Source: Norana najaformis
Taxonomy: Eukaryota; Annelida; Clitellata; Crassiclitellata; Hormogastridae
Reading direction: 5' to 3'
DNA: 64,000 nucleotides
Assembly (NCBI GenBank): GCA_964023275.1
Contig: OZ029913.1
Coordinates: forward strand, 45,449,976 to 45,513,975
The notes beneath the pieces are model-generated. The model saw nothing but the letters and a program-made list of their open reading frames with translations, was not told where the DNA came from and searched no databases. Position 1 is the stretch's first letter, and every line of letters starts with the position of its first letter. Positions 21,770-40,000 of the stretch are shown here, one piece after another. A program made the position numbers and the translations under genes.

Positions 21770-21995
21770 TCCAACGGCCGGATTCCCCTCTGATGTCTGA
21801 AGCATTACAACCATTAAGGCGATAACCTCAACAGCTCGGCCACGCGTGGACATATATACCCGAGTGTCATCAGCATACTGATGGGCCGGCGCTACCCGCA
21901 ACCTTCGCCTGCGTGACTGCATAAGGAGAGATGGGCTTCCTGATTTACAGTCAAGACTCAAATCTACGGGCCTACATATGCCGTCTACAGCCGGG
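21770..21995 (-). pseudogene. LINE reverse transcriptase palm fragment (YADD)
   Basis: The minus frame contains HQYADDTRVYMSTRG, the catalytic YxDD motif of a non-LTR reverse transcriptase, with little else left. It probably belongs with the fragment at 22.54-22.79 kb or to a related copy. Confidence 0.65.
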
Positions 21996-22539
21996 AAATT
22001 TTCGTCTCCGCACAGCAGCAATTGACAATAAGCTAATGAAAAGCAGTTGAGAAAGCTTTAATTTTAACGTAATCAGGACTTTTATGGCATCATTATCCTA
22101 AATTCATAATATGGAGTATGGCCACCACTTTAGCCTAATGTGAGTTTTAAGGTATGGCAAAGCAAAATAATTGCTCATTAATTTTATTTAGAAACACTGT
22201 AGGTACATCCTAAAAGTGTGGTCCAGAGGTTTAAGGATGTTTAACATTATTGGATCACAACCCCTTGTTTGAAAATGTCCTCCAAAGATCTTCTCTACCA
22301 GACTGGAACACGTCCCTCACCCAAGTGCTGCCGGAACAGCTCACGTGAAGCGCCACCTCTGTGACTTCTCTGGAATTCAACACTGGAATGCGCTTTTGGT
22401 CTCTGTGTACGTATGGTACACATGCACAAGAAATGTAGTTTTGTACTGCATTCATAGTTTTAACAATAAAGAAATAAAGCACAGGGGCGGCATCTAACAA
22501 AAATCACAGGCACCATCCGCTCTGCTATTTTTGCTTATC

Positions 22540-22790
22540 TGCATTTTCTTCTAACAACCAGAAAGCCCTCAATTAAAACTCAGAGTTCAATTTGTTCATT
22601 TGATGTGAAGTTCCATAAAGGAGAAACTCGGTTTCAGATGGGTTTAAAAGCAGTCCATTTCTTACCATCCAACACTGAACCTGGAAAAGACATCAGATAA
22701 TAAAAGAGCTGGAAGAATTACCACAGAAAATGTAGAGTCGAGTGTCATCAGCACAAGGGTGGTGTTTCCGACTGCTTCTATGTGGTAAAA
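22540..22790 (-). pseudogene. LINE reverse transcriptase fragment (CADD, thumb)
   Basis: Minus-strand translation gives CADDTRLYIF (a mutated YADD), then VRNGLLLNPSETEFLLYGTS, the block just after the palm in CR1/Rex-type LINEs. Stops occur between the two. Confidence 0.68.
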
Positions 22791-22799
22791 TGCTAAGCA

Positions 22800-27200
<4,401 letters not shown>

Positions 27201-27206
27201 TTTATT
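27201..27206 (-). promoter_or_regulatory. Candidate MARF1 polyadenylation signal
   Basis: Plus-strand TTTATT is AATAAA on the gene strand, 65 bases past the TAA stop of MARF1. It is the first such hexamer after the stop. It would give a very short 3' UTR, so a more distal signal may be used in addition. Confidence 0.35.
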
Positions 27207-27270
27207 AATTGCAAACATTTACTTTACCAATGCAGTCAGACAGATTTAGAAATTGGTAGGCGTTACAAGA

Positions 27271-28007
27271 TTACGAACAGCAAGATGAATCGTAGGGATT
27301 CGGTGAGATGTCAAATCGAGCTGCAATTCTTGACCGCCTTGTTGATTCAGGCTTTTGTACCATCTCTGAAGTTTGTGTTGCCAATGACGCATCAAGGTTT
27401 TTGGACTCAGAGAAAAGTGAAGGCGTTATGCCAAACGGTGTCTCTGTTACATCAGCTGACAGATCTCCTAGCAATTGGAACAAAGAAGATTTCTGCTCTG
27501 TATTGTTGCTACATCTGTGGATGGCAGCTGCTTGCATCTGCTTCTGCAAATCTGATAGAGCCTTTGCTTTGGCTGAAACTGTAGTACTGCAGTCACTTTC
27601 AGTTTCCTTGCATCCAGACACTTTGGCGCCAGTGTGTATCACTTTGTTGTCTAAATGATAATTAGACTTCTCCAAATCCTTCAGGTCTTCTGAGTGACAG
27701 TATGCTTCTACACTGCTGACAGCACAAACATCGTTTAGACTGCTCTTCTCCATTTCATTGCTATGCTTTAAATTTCTGTCATCAGTAACTGTTGATGACA
27801 ACAGAGCAATTTCTCTCTGCGGCAAAGTAATGGTCGATGACAGCTTGGCTGCACTCTCAAGCGGCTTGCACTTGGCACCAAGCTCGTCGCCACTTGAGGT
27901 TGGAAGAAGTTTGGCTGCAAATGCCAGGAGGTCAGAAACTGGGGTTCGACAAAGCGGAGTGCGTAGACCGCACTTTTCTTCTTCAGTCAGCATCAGGAAA
28001 TCATTAC
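27271..28007 (-). CDS. MARF1: MARF1 last coding exon
   Basis: Phase 1 start after AACTATGATGCAG, 245 codons including TAA at 27273-27271. It begins [35 protein letters not shown], with a second DLL motif. The rest is Ser-rich and probably disordered. It ends [14 protein letters not shown], which recalls the vertebrate C-terminus (basic residues, then AANFSLAP). The open frame runs on upstream to an ATG at 28050, but this lies in the intron. Confidence 0.9.
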
Positions 28008-31000
28008 CTGCATCATAGTTTCGAGAATCAAGTAAGTTGCTTACTTTCAATCAATCCATTATTCAATCAATTCATGTGTAGGTGCTGCTATGAGGCAAGT
28101 TTATGCCCACCATGACTGTCATGCAAGAAGTTTTGACTGTTTTTTTATTGTTTGTGGATAACATTTATCAAACTCTTGTTACAGTCATCAGTTACATAGT
28201 TAGGGAAGTTAAGCTGTGTTGTTTTGGTTTTACATTCTGCTAGTAAATTTCCTAATATACATGTTTTCAAATTAGTTTAAGTTTTATAAACTGACAGGTT
28301 TTGTAGACTTCAGACTAGTGTTTCATCAAGGAAGTATCTTATTTTTACCCCATGTGGTCTAACATAGTAGTATTTTATTTAACTGCATGAATTCCTGTTT
28401 CTCCTTCTGAACTTATAAAAATGGGTGACTTTAATATACACATACATATTCTAAACTATGCTTCACAAAAATTCCTGGATCTCCTCCCTGGCTTTGACCT
28501 TATGCAGCACGTCTCCTACCCAACTCATGTCATGGATCCTACACTTAATCTCCAGCTGCTCTGCTGTTACGATTATCTCTCCTTCTGAGTCATATTTGTC
28601 CGACCATACTGCCATTAGTGCTCAGGTTTCTTTCCACCATAAGCCACCTCCAACTCTTCCATCAGTTACAGTTCTTTGAAAATTCTCAACATTTTCATCC
28701 TTGCCTCCCCTCTGTGGCTGTGCTCAGCACAGACATCTATTTAACTTGCTGCCCAACTAAATTCAACTTTTTCTAAAATCCTGGATTTCAGTGAGCTCAT
28801 TTCCTGCTAAGTCTAAGAGGGTTGCAGCACACCCTTCTCAGCCCTGGTACAACTAAGACACTGCTGCTGTTAAGAGGCTGCACAGTGGGCTTGAGAAGTG
28901 TTGTTGATTCTCCCATTACCTTCTCAGCTCCTCAAAGTGTTGTAAAGTTCATAAACCTTTGTCAGCTGTAAAATTCAACTACTTGTTTCAATTGGTCTCT
29001 GTATGGTCCTTTTCTCACAAGTTTTTATGGCAAGTGGCAAACAGGATCCTACACAGTGACAAACACAATACATTACCAAGCTCTTCATCGCATTCTTCCC
29101 TCGCTGACAGGATCTTGTGCTTCCTTTCTAACAAGATATCAGCCTTAATACTTGAATTTTCCAAAGCTCCCTCATCTGAAAGCCTTTCATGCCCTAAATC
29201 TCCTCCACTAGTTCTCAGCTCCTCCAACCAACAACCTTGACTGATCTCATTTTCTCATCCTCTGAAAAACAATGTGCCTTGGACCTCATTCCTACCATCC
29301 TTTTCAAACAAATAGAGTCCAATTATCACATTACCCTTACTGCCTTCACAAGACACCCAATATCCTGGCCAACTAGACCACTACATAAGCCCATCCTCTC
29401 CAGGTTAAAGCTTCCATATAAATATAAGTATACTGGGTATGTCTAATGAATTCCATATATTTATGACCACAATTAGCAAAAGTGCATATATGGATCTGCC
29501 CAGAAATCTGTAGCTATGTGCCCTATACTGCCAGTGTGATCTATATACTGACTTTACAAAAATTTTGCTGGTTTTGCATCACTGTGACCTATGGGAGGGT
29601 GAAAATTATAATCTTGAAAATACAGCACTTTATATTTCCATTTTGACAAAAATAAACTAACCATTCAAAGTTAACACTATACCTCATGTAATATATTTGA
29701 GAAGATCCTTGAATACAGAATAAAAATTTGTTAACATTACACTACAAAAATTGGTTTCTTTAAGCTGAAACAAGGAGGCAGCCATGAAGTGTTAGCAACT
29801 TCACTCTCTCAGTCTATTAATACGAGGAAGGGTGGACAGTCTTCAACATCACTGTCTAAGCCTAGAATCCATTATACAGCCAATGTACTCACTTTTTATC
29901 CCAGTTCACTTAAAGGTACTAGTTGAAAAGAACCATCCTTCTTTAGTGTGGCTAAGTAAACTGAATTTTTCAAGATTTAGTCTTAAATGCAACTAGAATT
30001 GGGTAACTGGCTGAATTCTTAGTTCTGCCTGTGTATGTATGTATGTATGTCTGTATGAATGTACGTATGAATCTGGCTATTTATATAGCACCTTTTCAGA
30101 ACTTACAAAACAAACTTACCTAAAGAACCTTACAAAGGTGTATCATAAGCAGTATCGACTGACCTGGATTGAGTGGCACTGTGTCAAAATGCATAAGGCT
30201 TGACTGAGGCCTCTGAGATTGTGGGTGAAGTTCTGGGGATGGAACACAAGAAGGAACTGGACCAGAAAGCAGATCGACGGCAGCAGAATGACCCTGCAAC
30301 ACTGTTGTCAGTTCCTCATCGTCTGCTGCAAATAAAATGTGCGCATGCACACTCAAAATTACAGAAACCTGTGTAAACAAACCAGATACCATATCTCCAA
30401 TAGGTATTTTTGCAACTGCACTTCAGAAAAAGTGTTGGAAAAATAAAAAAATATTACCATTTACTTGAAATCTTTTAACTTTTATCACATAAAAGATATC
30501 ATGACATGAAAAGAAGTACTGGTACTTATAATTTGCATCTGAAGCACTGTTTAGTACCTCAATGATAATTGTTTGAAAATAGCACTGAAGAAATGATTTA
30601 TTGGTACTGAACTAAAGAATCAACAGTTCCATGATTTCTCTCACTATGCATTCATTTGACAAAAAATACTGTTACAAAGTACCCATTAAATGTGAAATAC
30701 TGTCACAAAGTACCTAACAGATATTAAATGCTGCCATAAGGAACACTGCTTATATGAATTACTGTCACAAGTATCAATTTAATATGAAGCAGTCACTAAG
30801 TACCCAACCAAAGTGAAGTACTCAAATAATAACTGAAAGATTCCTAAACAACAAAGAATTCTGCAAAAAGTTCAACTTAAATTATTTATCAGCTTAATTG
30901 GTTTAACAATAAGCAGCAACTACTAAACACTGAACTGAAATTTAGTTGCTTCTAGACTAAACAGTCATTCACTCATTCATTTAGTCAGTTGTTCGGCTCA

Positions 31001-34000
31001 AAGCATTCATTCAGCAATCCTTCAAAATATCATTTACTCAGGCACTCCTTGCACCATTTACCAATGGTTGAAAACCCACTCAAATGCCAAGACGGGCTGG
31101 GTTGGATGTACGTCTGAATAGATACCCTGAAGAGGTGCTATACAAATTCAATGGATATACGAATTAATAAGTGAACGAGTGAATAAGTGACAGCAGTACT
31201 CCAGTCCCAACCCTGGTATGTGAAATTTTCAACTGTTCATAACAGGTGCCGGTAGAGTCCCTGGGCCAGTAACAGACACAGCTTTGGCTACCTGAAAGTC
31301 ACATATGCATGTATGCATGGATGATTTGCCAAAGAAACGACTGCATAACCACTTTAGTTACTTGATTACCTTGAGGATCGATGCAGCCAGAGTCGGACGA
31401 AGGCGTGTCGGACTTTGAGTCTTTAGTCGAAATCTCACCACAAGATACATTCTGCAGCTTTTCTATTAGCAGTACAATAAAACCTCAACCATTATTAGAA
31501 ACTTTTACTTTGTCATTGCCTATGGGCATCAAATTCAAGCCATAGCCAGGTTAGTAACCAGAAAGTCAGTCCACTGAAACAAAGAGGCAGCCTAGTGTAG
31601 ATAAGCCAACTGAAGAAGGTAAGGGTTATGAGAGAACAAAACAATACAAGAGACCAAGCATAATGCACAGATGCCGGAATAGAATTCAAAAATTTAGGTC
31701 CAGACCATCCAACAACCGAAAAAACTCATTAACCAAGAGCAGTTCTAGCTTTTGGCACAGCCAGAGAAAGGCATTCTGATGACCTGGTCGAATAAAAAGT
31801 ATATACAAATTTCAAATTACAGTTACAATTACAATGATAAGTTTGAGAAATGAGGACTGATTTTAAGTATTGTGGTTGGCCAGAGTTCAGTGTTTTGTAA
31901 ACTATAAGCCTCAATTTAAACAAATCTTTGCTAACAGGAAGCCAATGCAAAGATTTAAGTAAGTGGGTTACATGCACATATTTGGACCCAGTGAACGATT
32001 TGTCCAGTAATGTACCTAAAGGCATGGTTGATAGTGAAAACAAGAGGACCAGGCACAGAACCCTGTGGAACACCACATGGCAACCAAAAACTAGATGAAT
32101 CATTGCCATATATATATATATTTATATAAGTTTTATATATATATATAAGTAGTAAACCAATTTAGATAGAACCAGAAATCCCAAAACAGTGCTGGAGATG
32201 ATGCAAAAGAACAGAATGGTCCACTATATTAAAAGCAGCAGACAAGTCAAGAAGAAAAAGTGCTGTCATCTACTGTTATCCTTAAAGCACATGATGTCAT
32301 TATGAACAGCAAGAAGGGCGGCTTCTGTTGAATGATGAGGTATGCAGATGGCAGTGTTAGTTAGTAGATGGGTGAGTCTGCATACAACTTAAAACTACCT
32401 GTTCAAGAATTTTAGATATAAGATTGAAAGTTGAGATGGGTCTGTAATTACAGGTCACCTGGGTCAAAACAGGGTTTCTTTAGCAGAGGATGAGTCACAG
32501 CATGAGCAAAAACAGATCAGAATGAACCCTCAAGTAATGAAAAATTGATAATTTGTATAATGGTTGGACCCAGAGTATCAAAGAACCTCTTCAACACAGA
32601 CGTAGGAATGGTGTCAAGGAGATAACTTTTGTTAGGTGACAAAACATAACTCTGCGAACCTCTGTAAGAGTTCTTAGCTGAAAGTAATCTAAGACAGGAG
32701 GTAGAGAATCAGGATGAAGAAATTTCTCTGATGCAGATGAACCAACAAATTTCAGTCATGTACTAGAAATTTTGTCTGAAAAAAGATCAAGAATTTAGTG
32801 GGAAGCTCATGGATAACTGAGCACACAACAGGGAACAAATACAATTTCTCCCAACGCAATAACTTATTTAAGGCCATCAACAAGATTTATGTTGATGCAG
32901 AAATTTCAGTGATTAAACTAGTTAAATATTCAGATTTGGCAGGTGACAAGTTTTTGCACAAGTCTGCACTGTTGCTTAAACCTAGTGTAGTCCATGGGAA
33001 GACGAGAATCGCACCACCAACGTTGTAGCCAACTTCTGTGATGCCTAGTCTCAGACATAGTGGAGTTAAATCAAGGCTGTGAATTGCACTCTACTACTCT
33101 TTTAGTTGTAAAAGGAATATGCCTAACAAGGCGCTTAGGTAAAGTAGGCTGGAACTGCAGTCAGCTCATCAGCAGCTTGTGCCAGAGATAACCATAACGG
33201 AGATGTATTTAAATCAATTTTATGGTAAGGGCAAAATTAAATTTAACAGTTTTATAATTCGGAGGTAGTTTAAATGGAAAGTCAAATATTAAGAAGATAG
33301 CAACATGATCCGAAAGACATGACTCAACAGAAATAACAGAATGAAGCAGTTGAAAATCAGTAAAACTTATCAAGACATCCAAGGTATGGCCTCTATTGTG
33401 TAGGAAAGGTAATGTTTCATGTCAAATCCTTCCAACATATCAAGAAATGCTGAAGAACCATGAGCAGCTGCATCAGTATGAATATTGAAGTTGCTCATAA
33501 TGACTATTTCAGAAGGATCAAATATTCAAATAGTCAGTCAAAGAGAAGAATGGTGAGCAATAAACATTCACAAGCAATACCTGTTTGCTGCCAGAAATGA
33601 CAGTAGCAACCAGGACCTCAAATGACCTGGCTGCAGAAAATGCAGTAGTAGATATGACTTAAAAAGAAAGGCAAGTCCCCCACCTTCGCCAGTGCACTGA
33701 GACTCATTCATCGTAGAAAAGGTAGGGGAAATGAGATCAGAAATGAATGCAGACGTATCACTAGGTCTCATTAAGAGCAAGCATATTCAAGGAATGCCCA
33801 CAAAGAAAATTATGTAAAGCCACAGCTTTATTTTGAACAGAACAAATGTTTAATTAAGCAATATACAGATTCTGAAGTCTAACTGGTTCAGGCCTTATTT
33901 AAATATCACCAGTCAAAAGAAGCAACAGAAGCAGATACGAAGACTACCCATAATGGGCAATCAAAGATGCTTTACATGAATTTGCATTTAATTCAGGAGG

Positions 34001-37000
34001 AAAAATAATGTTGCTGGTATCATAAAGCAGCAGCAAATAAGGCTGAACTGAAAAAGCAGCAATAGGAACCAAATGGGACTCATCCCATTCAAAAACAGAA
34101 CAGATCGCAGCAAAGCATGCACAATTCAGCAATAGACTTTTCATTGCCAGATTTGACCTGAATCAAGAACAGGAACATTATATAATATAAAAACAAGCAA
34201 TGTAGTGAAACAGAGGCCAATGGACACAGCAAGTAGAAAAGGTGCAATCTAAATAAGAAAAGAATAGTTCTTCAGTTCATGGGCAACTCATGAAAGCAGA
34301 CAACTAAAAGAGGGCCAGCCTTTGTTAGTGAGGACTTAAAACCGTAAAATGAAGAGACTGTGGTTAGGAACTTGCTCTGCCAATGCACACCATGAAGTTA
34401 TAAACACAGGTTTGCCAGTGGTCACAATGCAAAAGGCACAAAAATTAATACAACAAATAAATAATTAAAACTTATCCAAGAAGCAGAAAAGACAAATATC
34501 GAGTTAGAAAATAAAAGATTTGCAGGCTAAAACCAAGAATTTAATTGTTATAAAGACAATTTCATGTAGAAATACAACAATGAAATTTAAAATCAAAGTA
34601 TCCGGCACATTGCCTCCCTGCCTCTTGATTACCTCAGTTACCTGACTGCAAACTGAAGAAAAGAAGTATTTTAAGTAATGTTTACCCTTTGCCCAACAGA
34701 TATTTTTAGGCCTCATTCTGGCCTCTGCCAGATATTTTTGGGTAAAACACCCTTTAATTAAAATAGTTTTATACTTGTGATATCTCAGCAAGTTCTTGGC
34801 CTACAGACATGAGGTTAACATCATTCTTTAGCATTTTATCTCCTTATTATTATCTTTTATTATCTCTTATTATCCATCCATCTAGTTTTTGATACAAAAA
34901 TGTTGGGGTACTCATAGTTGCCCTAAATTGTACCCCACACCATTTTTTAACTTTTTTCATGCTCAAGCCCCTATAGAAAATAATTTTCAGTGACAACATA
35001 TGAAGTGTCAGCACAAAACCTGTGCAGAAATTAATACCAGAAAAAACCCAAAAGAAATTTTGAAAATATTTTCATAAATGAAAGAGATACAATATTTTTA
35101 GTTTGTAGACCATAGTCGTAATAAAAAGCGAAGGAAATATAAGAAAATGTACGAAAAGTAGGAAATTTTTTAACTTATCAGATCTTGGTCAATTTTTATA
35201 GACAGGCTTTAGGTTTATATCATTCTTTAGCATTCTATCTCCTCTTTCTATCCATCTGTATACTTTTTTATACAAAAATTTTGGAATAATCAAAGTTGCC
35301 TACCCACCCCACCACCTCCCAAACACATGCACAGTAATACAACCTCAATGTCAAAAACATCAACATGCACAACAACACAGAAACAACAGAAATATTACAA
35401 CAAGCAGGCATACAGAGAGGCAAACAGGCCGACGCTTCCTTTTCAAATATTTGGTGGCTCTGAAAAGAGCTGTTTTGACAAATGTTTGAGTGTGCTGGAT
35501 CAACAGTGGAAGGTCACAATTAAGTCGGCCAAAGCTTCCTGGAACAAATCCTCTGTCTCAACAGACTAGACTGAACAGTTCTGGGAGGACAATATGTGAA
35601 TATCTAGCATACTGTGTGTGGTACTCTGCAGTACACTTTGCCTTGTAATCTGACAGTGTGTAGTATCGTTCAAAGCAAGGCACTGCACACATTGGTAATC
35701 CACATTGTTTGCAACTAGTCTGAGTCTGGTGCCACTTTAAACTCCTGTCTGAACAGACTACACAATCCAGGTGTGAGGGTTTGCCGCCAGAGGTAGTGCT
35801 GGCGAAGTTTGCCACAAAATGTCTCTTAATCAGTCGACTTAGTGGTGGCTGGGATGACCTGCGACCAAAATACGTCAGAACCAACTTGAACTTGTTGTGT
35901 GTCATGATGGATCGAAGGCCATGCATTTCCATGTTGTTGTTGGTTGTCCAGTAATCTTCATAACAGGGCATTTTGACGAGTCCCGTGCTGAAGATAAGTG
36001 CCAAAAATGCCCACATGCGAAGATGTATGTGGTCCGATATCTTTGTCTGCAAAACGATTTGTTCCGCTAACCATGTGATCTAAAAAGTCGGTTGAGAAAA
36101 AATGCAGTCGACTCGTTGTGAACCAAGGGGGCCCATGCGTTCGGTAAAATCTTTTAACCAACTTTTATCATAGGCTGATGCAACATCAAAGCCCAGCCTA
36201 GTCAATGCAGCACCACTAACCCTAATTTTGTCCTCTGCTTCGCTGGACATGTCTGACAGATCGTTAGTATGAACGCTACTAATCGTACTACAAGTAGATG
36301 TATCAAAGCCCTCAAAGTCTTCCGAGTCCAAATCTCTGAAAATCGCATGCAAAAAGTCATCTTTGTTTGCCATAACAATCGATAACTTGTAAATAACTGT
36401 GAGCAAATGACCGACTTTTGTCTCTATAATCTCCACAACCATCCCACGTGTGTACAAACAACCAATGGGAAAATCATAGCCAATTTATCGCCCTATTTAA
36501 CGGTGTATTTATTTACATAGGACAAGCGCTGGTTCCTGCCGCACTAGTAAGTCTAACTACAATGTCGCAGATTTGTGATTACGGCGCACGCGGAAAGTTT
36601 TCCCATGACGCAAAATTGCACCTCTGGCAGACTAAGGGTTAAGTAGAGGTAAGTATGTTAATGAAGTAAGGAAATATGTTAATGTAAGTATGACTCATTG
36701 GGCAATTTGCTTTGCAATGCAATCAGTCTAATCTAAAGACTTCTATAGTACCGTTATCATAATGCCCAAGAATCAGGATGAAGAAATTTCTCTGATGCAG
36801 ATGAACCAACAAATTTCAGTTAGACCACATGGGGAACCTTGAGCAAATTCTTCTAGCACTGCTGCTTGAAAACATTGGTCAACAAATTTTAACTTTTTCT
36901 GCTTCCAAAGAAATTTCAGCCGTTTTAAACAGAATTTGGCATGCTGAATACAATGGCGTTCTCAGAATTTTTGTATCATGTAACGTTTTTGAGAACACCC

Positions 37001-40000
37001 AAAATACAGTTCACACCCTTTCTTAACAAGCGGAGTCATTGTCTTCTTTTGAGATTTCAAAGTGAATTCACCACAAATGTGACAAAATGTGTCAAGGCTG
37101 TTGACGCATTTACGTGACATTTTGGACTCACCACGATGCTTAACGTTTGAAAAGCAGGAAAATATTACCATAATGGTGAGCCCAATTACGTTAGTGATGC
37201 AATAAATATATTCATTACATCATTTACATAATTAGTATGTCAAAATCATCACTGAAATGCTAGCAATGTGTTAATTACGATTATCAAAGGAAACCATTAT
37301 GATGCAAACTTTCAGCAATTTCACAAAAACCTCACGTGATAGAGAAACTCCATGTTCACTTATAAAATCAGCAACTTGAAAACCGCTATAATCACCAAAA
37401 TTTATTAACACATTGGCCGCGTGCCAATTTTTTTATAGGCGTGGCAAATATAGGCCAAAAAACACAAAAATTATGGAAATTGTTATTTATTCTTTTTTGA
37501 CATTCTTTTGTTCAAAGAATCAAAAATAACTATTCCTTTTATGTGCTTATCTTACTGTTTCACTGAAAGACATCTAGAAATCACGTTCAGTGTGATACTT
37601 TTTGAAAAATAGTACTATACATGGTGTAGTACTATGCTATATGTAGAACTAGGCTCTGGGGGGGCAAGTTTCACAAAAATAACGCGTTTCTTTGCGCTCT
37701 GTATGCTTGCTACAAGCAAAACACTTCCTGCAAGGTCCTGCTTTGGTTGCAGTTGCTGGGATGATATACAGACAGTGCTGTCCACTGAGTCTGAATAGGT
37801 CCGAAGCCTTGTGATGCTTGAAGGCCATTGATGGTGCGGCTCTCTGGTCGATCTTGGCTTCACAGCCGAGACCGAGTAATATTCTGACGCCTAGTTCCTC
37901 CAAGCTTCTTGTAGAGAAGTTATGCCCCTGCTACAGCCATGTAAATCATCTGTAGGACCATCTTTCTGTACCATTTCAATAACTTTCTCAATGGAGCGTA
38001 ATGAGGCTAAAAATTATTACTCCATTTGGTTCATTCAGTCTTTGCCATATATTTGATATACGGGGCCATATAGTCTCCAAAATAATCGTATATGCATTCG
38101 GTAGGTGGCAGCACTTGTCCAGTAGTTCTACTAAGCGGCAGGAAATAGCATTGGGACGTCGAACTGCCTAGAAATAGTTGATACCAGAGGGACGCGTATA
38201 CACGTCTGTAAGGCTAAAAATTAGTTCCTTTGGTCCATTTAGTCTTCAGCATATATGTGATATACCAGGCCCTAGACAGCGTCCAAAATAATCGTATATG
38301 TATTCAGTAGGTGACAGAACATGTCCACTATTGATACCAAGCGGCAGGAAATATTACTTGGACACTGAACTGACTAGAAAGAGTTGATACCTAAGCGACG
38401 TGTTTACACGTCGGTAGCGTCCCAGCTATACAATTGTGCGATGTGTTAACACGTCCCTCGCGTCCAATGTGTTAAGGAAGCAAAAATCATGTTGACCAGC
38501 GAAATTAGATAATGACAATACATAAACACGGAACCAATAGTAATAATTATACACTTAATATTTTTAGCCAAGCTAGAAATGATTTCTGAGGTACTCAGAA
38601 AATGGAAAGGTAGTAACTGGCTAATCACCGTTCATGTTTGCACCTTGGAGCCTAATGCATTTGAAACTCTATGCCCATACAACTCTGTCAATAATGAACC
38701 ACTGATGTTGAAGAGGAACCATACTATTACAAGGAAGGCAAAAACAGAAAGCACTCCTAACCTTGGAAACGCTGCATGAGAACAAGCATGCGTCGACATC
38801 CTTTACCCCTCAAAGCAACAACGTGTGGAACCGACTGAAGGAGTGCCACAACTGTTGGAAATCCATAAGATGCTGGAGACAGCGCCACTCCAAAGTGTTG
38901 ACTGTAATTTGTCTCAAACTGATGCAGCTGGAGATGACCATTGGCTTGGAGCAGAAGTGTTCGTACATCACGAGCAAACATCTGAAGCGAAGTCAGCTTT
39001 ACCATCTTCTCACCTCCCACCACAGCAACCTAGTTAATGCCAAGAAAAATTCCACTTATCCTTATAGCTCGGCAACACTTTCAGTTAAAATTTAAATACA
39101 GAAAAACCAGGAGATGGGTAAGAGAATGAAGTCAATCAAATGAAAAGAATTTATATCTAAAATACAGCACAACTAAAGAACTTTATAATGCTCCCCTCTT
39201 ACAACAAATCGGAGATGCACTTTGAAGCTAGACAACAGAAAACATGTTATGAACAACAAGCAGACTGGAAGAGGTAAGTTTCCAGTTTACAGCTAAAAAC
39301 TGTCTGAAGACTATTCTTTCAACTGGCTATTTCCACACAGATGAACTCACCTCAATCAGACCATTCAATTCGGACAGCAAATTCACGTCCAATTCAATGC
39401 TGAACACCTGCTCATATCGTTCAACAAGGGACTTGATTGTGATGCTGCCTTCAGTCAGGTCCATCAGAATCAAGAGAACATTACAAGCCAACATCTGAAT
39501 CTGGGAATGGTTGACCAGACAAACGAACGTCAGTCCATCAAATACTGACACCTAGTGCACCAACAGCAAAACAATGTAATAACACACTTAAAAGTAAAAA
39601 ATTAAAGCAATTAAAGCACAGGTCGAGGGCATCACAGGACTGGCATTTTACTTCTCAGCTTATGCTGGTACCAATTTCTAAACACTCAGTGACAGCAACA
39701 CATATGGACAAACATCCTGCCTCGGGTCATTACATGAAGCCCATTTAGCAGATCTGAACTTCCAACTGTTGAATGACAGATACAACCAACCACCATGCTA
39801 CCAAATACCCCATCATGTTACACAAAATACTGGAACTTCTTAATGCTCTTTTTGGGAACTCATATATACTCTTGTGATATATACTCTGGTCTAGTCTTGA
39901 TGCTAACAGACATCTGACATAGTGATCTGTTTTCTAAGACGTTTCAACTTCAACAGGAACCACTAACACAGGCTGACATAAAAATTTATATTCTAAAGCC

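Noticed and set aside
28008..28050. ATG at 28050 as the start of a separate 259-codon gene
   Set aside because: The acceptor at 28008 joins in phase to the MARF1 tail exon, and the protein continues the MARF1 tail.
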